This document shows positions 60,344 through 64,000 of a DNA stretch of 64,000 nucleotides, piece after piece (within the stretch, counting starts at the first letter, position 1; each line of letters begins with the position of its first letter). Both the position numbers and the translations under genes were made by a program. The stretch comes from Flintibacter faecis (GTDB taxonomy: Bacteria > Bacillota > Clostridia > Oscillospirales > Oscillospiraceae), in assembly GCF_014287875.1 (NCBI RefSeq), contig NZ_JACOPN010000001.1:62001-126000 (forward strand). Reading direction: 5' to 3'. The notes under the pieces were generated by a model. It was not told the origin of the DNA and made no database searches. It saw only the letters and a program-made list of their open reading frames with translations.

Positions 60344-62397
60344 TGCCGGGACCCAATCGCGCCCCCAGAGGGGGCTATCAAAAGCCGAAAAATCTGAAAA
60401 AGACGGTAAGCCGCCTGCTGGGCTACCTCACCCGCAGCAAACTGCCCCTGCTGGCTGTGCTGGTCTTTTTGCTGCTGTCCGTGGCCACCAACATCGGCGG
60501 CTCCTATATGATGCGGGGCATCATCAACGACTTTGTCTGGTCGGGCTGCACCGACTTTGCCGGATTGGGCCGGGCGATCCTGCTGCTCATCGCTGTGGAG
60601 CTGCTCTCCGCTGCAGCCACCTATGGCCAGTCGGCCATTATGGTCCAGCTGGCCCAGCGGGGGGTGAACCGCCTGCGCCGGGACCTGTTTGACAAATTGC
60701 AGGACCTGCCCCTGTCCTATTTCGACCGCCACCCCCACGGCGAGCTGATGAGCCGCTTCACCAACGACGCAGACAACGTGCAGCTGGCCCTGGAGCAGAG
60801 CGTGGTATCCATGCTGTCCAGCTGCTTCACCTTTGTGGGCCTGGTGGTCATGATGCTGATCATCAACTGGAAGCTGTTTGTGGTCACCGCCCTGGTGCTG
60901 GCTTTGACCATGACCCTGTTCAAACAGCTGGGCGGACGCAGCCGCCGCTTCTATCAGCAGCAGCAGGCCGCCCTGGGCAAGGTCAACGGCAGCATCCAGG
61001 AGACCATCGAGGGGCTGAAAGTGGTCAAGGCCTTCACCCACGAGGAGCAGGCCAAGGCCGACTTTCAAAAGCTGAACCAGGCCTATCGGGATGCGGCCCA
61101 AAAGGCCAACTTCTATTCCACCATGATCATGCCCGTGTCCGGCAACCTGATGAACATCAGCTATGCCCTCACCGCTGCGGTAGGCGGTCTGCTGTCCGTC
61201 CTCCAGGGCTTTGACCTGGGCGGTCTGGTGGTCTATCTGAACTACTCCAAACAGGTGGGACAGCCCATGAACCAGATCTCCCAGCAGATGACCACCCTGC
61301 TGTCCGCCATGGCGGGCGCAGAGCGCATCTTCCAGGTGATGGACACCCAGCCCGAGACGGATCAGGGCCAGGTGACTCTGGTCCGGGCCAAAAAGGAAAA
61401 CGGGGTGCTCACCCCCCTGGCCCCCGGTCAGGCCCGCACGGGCACCTGGGCCTGGAAAGTACCCAAAAGTCAGCCCATGCGCCTGGTGCGGGTGCTGCAC
61501 CTGCCCGACAAGACCGCTGTAGAGCTGCCCGAGGACGCTGATCCCTCCGGGGAGAACAAGGGCTGGGCCTGGAAATACCCCGGTCCCGACGGGATCATGG
61601 GCCTGCACCCCATCCGTGGTGCGGTGCGCTGTGTGGAGGGGGAGGATGCCGCCTATGTGGAGCTGAAGGGTGCGGTGCGCTTTAACCATGTGGACTTCTC
61701 CTATGTGCCCGGAAAGCGGGTGCTCCACGATGTGTCCGTCTACGCCAACCCCGGCCAGAAGATCGCCTTTGTTGGTTCCACCGGTGCGGGAAAGACCACC
61801 ATCACCAACCTCATCAACCGGTTTTACGAGATCGAGGGCGGCCTGATCACCTACGACGGCATCGACGTGCGCTCCATCCGCAAGGACGACCTGCGCCGCT
61901 CTCTGGGTGCGGTGCTCCAGGACACCCACCTGTTCACCGGTACCATTATGGACAACATCCGCTATGGCCGCCTGGACGCCACCGACGAGGAGTGCATCGC
62001 CGCCGCCAAGAGCGCCAACGCCCACTCCTTCATCCGCCGCCTGCCCCAGGGGTATGACACCGTCATCACCGGGGACGGGGCCAGCCTGTCCCAGGGCCAG
62101 CGCCAGCTGCTGTCCATCGCCCGGGCGGCGGTGGCCGACCCGCCGGTGATGATCCTGGACGAGGCCACCTCCTCCATCGATACCCGCACCGAGGCCCTCA
62201 TCCAGAAGGGCATGGACGCCCTGATGGAGGGCCGGACGGTGCTGGTCATCGCCCACCGCCTGTCCACCGTGCGCAACGCCAACTGCATCGTGGTCATCGA
62301 GCACGGCGAGATCGAGGAGAAGGGCGACCACGAGCAGCTGCTGGAGCAGCAGGGCCGGTATTACCGCCTGTACACCGGTCAGTTCCAGCTGAACTGA
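60343..62397 (+). CDS. ABC exporter half-transporter with an extended linker
   Basis: A 684-residue partner. Residues about 40-335 are the six-helix membrane domain. The ATPase domain from about 440 has Walker A (GSTGAGKTTI), Walker B VMILDEATSSID with the catalytic Glu present, and a signature that reads LSQGQRQ instead of LSGGQ. Combined with its partner, one composite ATP site is canonical and the other (partner Walker B, this signature) is doubly altered. Between membrane and ATPase domains lies an extra segment of roughly 95 residues (about 343-440), Trp/Pro-rich with two WAWK motifs, absent from ordinary half-transporters of about 590 residues. Confidence 0.94.
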   Translation: MPGPNRAPRGGYQKPKNLKKTVSRLLGYLTRSKLPLLAVLVFLLLSVATNIGGSYMMRGIINDFVWSGCTDFAGLGRAILLLIAVELLSAAATYGQSAIMVQLAQRGVNRLRRDLFDKLQDLPLSYFDRHPHGELMSRFTNDADNVQLALEQSVVSMLSSCFTFVGLVVMMLIINWKLFVVTALVLALTMTLFKQLGGRSRRFYQQQQAALGKVNGSIQETIEGLKVVKAFTHEEQAKADFQKLNQAYRDAAQKANFYSTMIMPVSGNLMNISYALTAAVGGLLSVLQGFDLGGLVVYLNYSKQVGQPMNQISQQMTTLLSAMAGAERIFQVMDTQPETDQGQVTLVRAKKENGVLTPLAPGQARTGTWAWKVPKSQPMRLVRVLHLPDKTAVELPEDADPSGENKGWAWKYPGPDGIMGLHPIRGAVRCVEGEDAAYVELKGAVRFNHVDFSYVPGKRVLHDVSVYANPGQKIAFVGSTGAGKTTITNLINRFYEIEGGLITYDGIDVRSIRKDDLRRSLGAVLQDTHLFTGTIMDNIRYGRLDATDEECIAAAKSANAHSFIRRLPQGYDTVITGDGASLSQGQRQLLSIARAAVADPPVMILDEATSSIDTRTEALIQKGMDALMEGRTVLVIAHRLSTVRNANCIVVIEHGEIEEKGDHEQLLEQQGRYYRLYTGQFQLN

Positions 62398-62421
62398 GAC
62401 CTGCGCCACTCAGCAGCATAC

Positions 62422-62460
62422 CACGCCGCCTGCCGGAGCTTACAGCCGGCAGGCGGCGTG
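62422..62460 (+). terminator. Terminator of the ABC exporter operon
   Basis: A perfect 15-bp stem CACGCCGCCTGCCGG with a 9-nt loop, followed by TCTTTCTGTCTATTTT. Confidence 0.82.
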
Positions 62461-62474
62461 TCTTTCTGTCTATT

Positions 62475-62501
62475 TTAGCACTCAACACACAAGACTGCTA
62501 A
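62475..62501. promoter_or_regulatory. CIRCE (HrcA operator) upstream of hsp20
   Basis: TTAGCACTC-N9-GACTGCTAA: the consensus TTAGCACTC-N9-GAGTGCTAA with one mismatch. It is 127 bases before the hsp20 start. The promoter is less clear; TATACT at 62552-62557 is the best -10 candidate. Confidence 0.85.
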
Positions 62502-62627
62502 CGTTTACAGTTTAGACACAATTTTTGCAAGAATTGTTCACAGGCAGGCGGTATACTATGGACAAAGTTAAGAAGAGCTCCGGGCCAGGCGAGCATACCG
62601 GGCCAGAGCTTGAAAGGAGTTTTTTCC

Positions 62628-63014
62628 ATGTTTTATACTTTGATCCCTACCGACCGCCGGGCCGGAGAATATAGTTCCAACCAGTCTCAGCAGCCCGTCT
62701 CCTTCTGCGTGGATATTCTGGACCAGGGGGACAGCTACCGCATGGAGGCCGAGCTGCCCGGCTTCCGCAAGGAGGACATCTCCCTGACCGTGAAGGAGGA
62801 TGTGCTCACCGTCGCCGCCCACCGGGAAAAGGAGCAGCAGGCGGGCCAGTATGTGTGCCGGGAGCGCCGCGCCGGCGATGTGCGCCGGAGCTTTGATGTG
62901 TCCGCCATTGAGCAGGAGGGCATCCGGGCCGCCTTTGAAAACGGCGTGCTGGTGCTGACCCTGCCCAAGGCCTCCGCCGTGAAGCCCGAGCGGCGCAGCA
63001 TCTCCATCCAGTAA
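62628..63014 (+). CDS. hsp20: Hsp20 / alpha-crystallin small heat-shock protein
   Basis: A 128-residue chaperone that holds unfolding proteins. Start is ATG 62628 behind GAAAGGAG, giving MFYTLIPTDRR; an ATG six codons upstream lies in the ribosome binding region. The alpha-crystallin domain spans about 30-118 (CVDILDQGDSYRMEAELPGFRKEDISLTVKEDVLTVAAHR, then RRSFDVSAIEQEGIRAAFENGVLVLTLPK). A short tail ends SISIQ, close to the I-x-I anchoring motif. CIRCE control is rare but known for small heat-shock genes. Confidence 0.93.
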   Translation: MFYTLIPTDRRAGEYSSNQSQQPVSFCVDILDQGDSYRMEAELPGFRKEDISLTVKEDVLTVAAHREKEQQAGQYVCRERRAGDVRRSFDVSAIEQEGIRAAFENGVLVLTLPKASAVKPERRSISIQ

Positions 63015-63039
63015 CGTCACTTTTTACGAAGGTTTTCTG

Positions 63040-63067
63040 AAAACCCTCTTGAAAGCGAGAGGGTTTT
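63040..63067 (+). terminator. Terminator of hsp20 overlapping the clpB promoter
   Basis: AAAACCCTC, a 10-nt loop and GAGGGTTTT, then GTTAT. The loop contains the TTGAAA -35 box of clpB. Confidence 0.7.
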
Positions 63068-63077
63068 GTTATACAAT
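63049..63077 (+). promoter_or_regulatory. Promoter of clpB
   Basis: TTGAAA (63049-63054), a 17-bp spacer and TACAAT (63072-63077). The start of transcription would fall inside the CIRCE. Confidence 0.78.
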
Positions 63078-63081
63078 TAAA

Positions 63082-63108
63082 TTAGCACTTAATCATGTCG
63101 AGTGCTAA
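63082..63108. promoter_or_regulatory. CIRCE (HrcA operator) upstream of clpB
   Basis: TTAGCACTT-N9-GAGTGCTAA, one mismatch from consensus, overlapping the expected start of transcription; ideal for HrcA repression. Confidence 0.9.
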
Positions 63109-63152
63109 AACTCAAGCTGTTTTCGGGAACCCGAACGAAGGAGGTTTCTATT

Positions 63153-64000
63153 ATGAATATGAATCAGCTCACCCAAAAATCCCTCGCCGCCATCCAGGGT
63201 GCCCAGAGTCTGGCCCAGCAGTATGGTCAGCAGCAGATCGAACAGCAGCATCTGCTGCTGGCTCTGGTGGCCGATCAGGAGGGCTTTATCCCCCAGCTGC
63301 TCACCGCCATGGGTATGACCGTGCCCAGCTTTTTGGCGGCGGCGCAGGCAGAGGTAAATAAGCTGCCCAAGGTGTCCGGCGGCGGCCGGGAGGCGGACAA
63401 GGTCTATGTGGCCCAGGATGTGGACCGGGCCCTGAACGCCGCCGAGGAGACGGCCAAGTCCATGAAGGACGAGTATATCTCCGTGGAGCACCTGTTCCTG
63501 GGGCTGCTGGACACCGCCAACCCCGCCCTGAAGGAGCTGTTCCGCACCTATAACGTCACCAAGGAAAAGGTGATGCAGGCCCTGGCCTCCGTCCGGGGCA
63601 ACCAGCGGGTCACCAGCGACAACCCGGAGGAGACCTATGATGCCCTGAAAAAGTACGGCTCTGACCTGGTGGAGCGGGCCCGCCAGAACAAGCTGGACCC
63701 CGTCATCGGCCGTGACGACGAGATCCGCAACGTCATCCGCATCCTGTCCCGGAAGAGCAAGAACAACCCCGTGCTCATCGGCGAGCCCGGTGTGGGTAAA
63801 ACGGCCATCGCCGAGGGTCTGGCCCAGCGAATCGTGAAGGGCGACGTGCCCGGCAGTCTGAAGGACAAGACCATCTTCGCCCTGGATATGGGCAGCCTGA
63901 TCGCCGGTGCCAAGTACCGGGGCGAGTTTGAGGAGCGGCTGAAAGCCGTGCTCAACGAGGTGAAGAAGTCCGAGGGCCGGATCATCCTGTTCATCGACGA
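63153..64000 (+). CDS. clpB: ATP-dependent disaggregase ClpB (truncated by window)
   Basis: The first 282 codons of an Hsp100 chaperone that re-solubilises aggregates with DnaK. Start is ATG 63153 behind GAAGGAGG (a second ATG two codons later is equally in frame). Residues 1-145 are the Clp N-domain ([33 protein letters not shown]). NBD1 begins with [22 protein letters not shown] and Walker [11 protein letters not shown], followed by the pore-loop segment [13 protein letters not shown]. The gene runs off the end in the Walker B (IILFID). Assigned to ClpB rather than ClpC on the N-domain and the [11 protein letters not shown] opening. Confidence 0.95.
   Translation, partial: MNMNQLTQKSLAAIQGAQSLAQQYGQQQIEQQHLLLALVADQEGFIPQLLTAMGMTVPSFLAAAQAEVNKLPKVSGGGREADKVYVAQDVDRALNAAEETAKSMKDEYISVEHLFLGLLDTANPALKELFRTYNVTKEKVMQALASVRGNQRVTSDNPEETYDALKKYGSDLVERARQNKLDPVIGRDDEIRNVIRILSRKSKNNPVLIGEPGVGKTAIAEGLAQRIVKGDVPGSLKDKTIFALDMGSLIAGAKYRGEFEERLKAVLNEVKKSEGRIILFID

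Overview
The window looks like chromosome from a GC-rich, spore-forming, amino-acid-fermenting Clostridia bacterium, most likely Oscillospiraceae (Flavonifractor / Intestinimonas / Lawsonibacter type). This rests on the complete hydroxyglutarate-pathway glutamate fermentation operon with a sodium-pumping glutaconyl-CoA decarboxylase, on sporulation-type genes (SpoIID/SleC-like cortex lytic proteins, a collagen-like surface protein, a Cys-rich coat-like protein), on HrcA/CIRCE heat-shock control, and on Firmicute-style ribosome binding sites. The taxonomic call is inference. I saw no rRNA, tRNA, CRISPR array, prophage or intact insertion sequence.

Layout. 1-6724 (minus): a shikimate operon, aroF-aroB-aroA-aroC-pheA-aroE/aroK, led by a consensus promoter, a 37-codon Phe/Tyr-rich leader peptide and a Rho-independent terminator, i.e. 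a translation-coupled attenuator. 6803-16823 (minus): gctA-gctB-gcdA-hgdC-hgdA-hgdB-gcdC-gcdD/C2-gcdB. It turns 2-hydroxyglutarate (from glutamate) into crotonyl-CoA and pumps Na+, with two nearly identical biotin carriers and an internal promoter for the pump subunits. A divergent AraC regulator follows (16966-17802). 18010-20863: McrBC-type restriction. 20891-31247 (minus): housekeeping run yitT, pgsA, rimO, recX, recA, prmC, DUF1385, a histidine kinase/response regulator pair and a lipoprotein. 31466-36594: peptidase M20, YfcC carrier and MFS transporter, divergent from a LysR regulator.

36662-44636: PNPOx-like and DUF4364 proteins, a Cys-rich coat-like protein, an SLH-domain protein, a membrane-anchored PstS-like protein, an MBL hydrolase, the biotin transporter BioY (with a BirA-like site, relevant to the biotin enzyme) and cinA. 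44936-50897 (plus): trmL and lower glycolysis pgk-tpiA-gpmI-eno, with an unusual 86-bp duplication of the tpiA 3' end. 50904-53313: a MocR regulator that lacks the PLP lysine, divergent from an ECF vitamin S component.

53523-57910: a collagen-like protein with its glycosyltransferase, convergent with a three-gene SleC/SpoIID-like operon. These and the Cys-rich gene share a CATAG-N-ATG promoter motif of sporulation-sigma type. Several palindromic intergenic repeats lie here. 58020-62460: a MarR-controlled heterodimeric ABC exporter with one degenerate ATP site. 62475-64000: CIRCE-controlled hsp20 and clpB (truncated by the window end).
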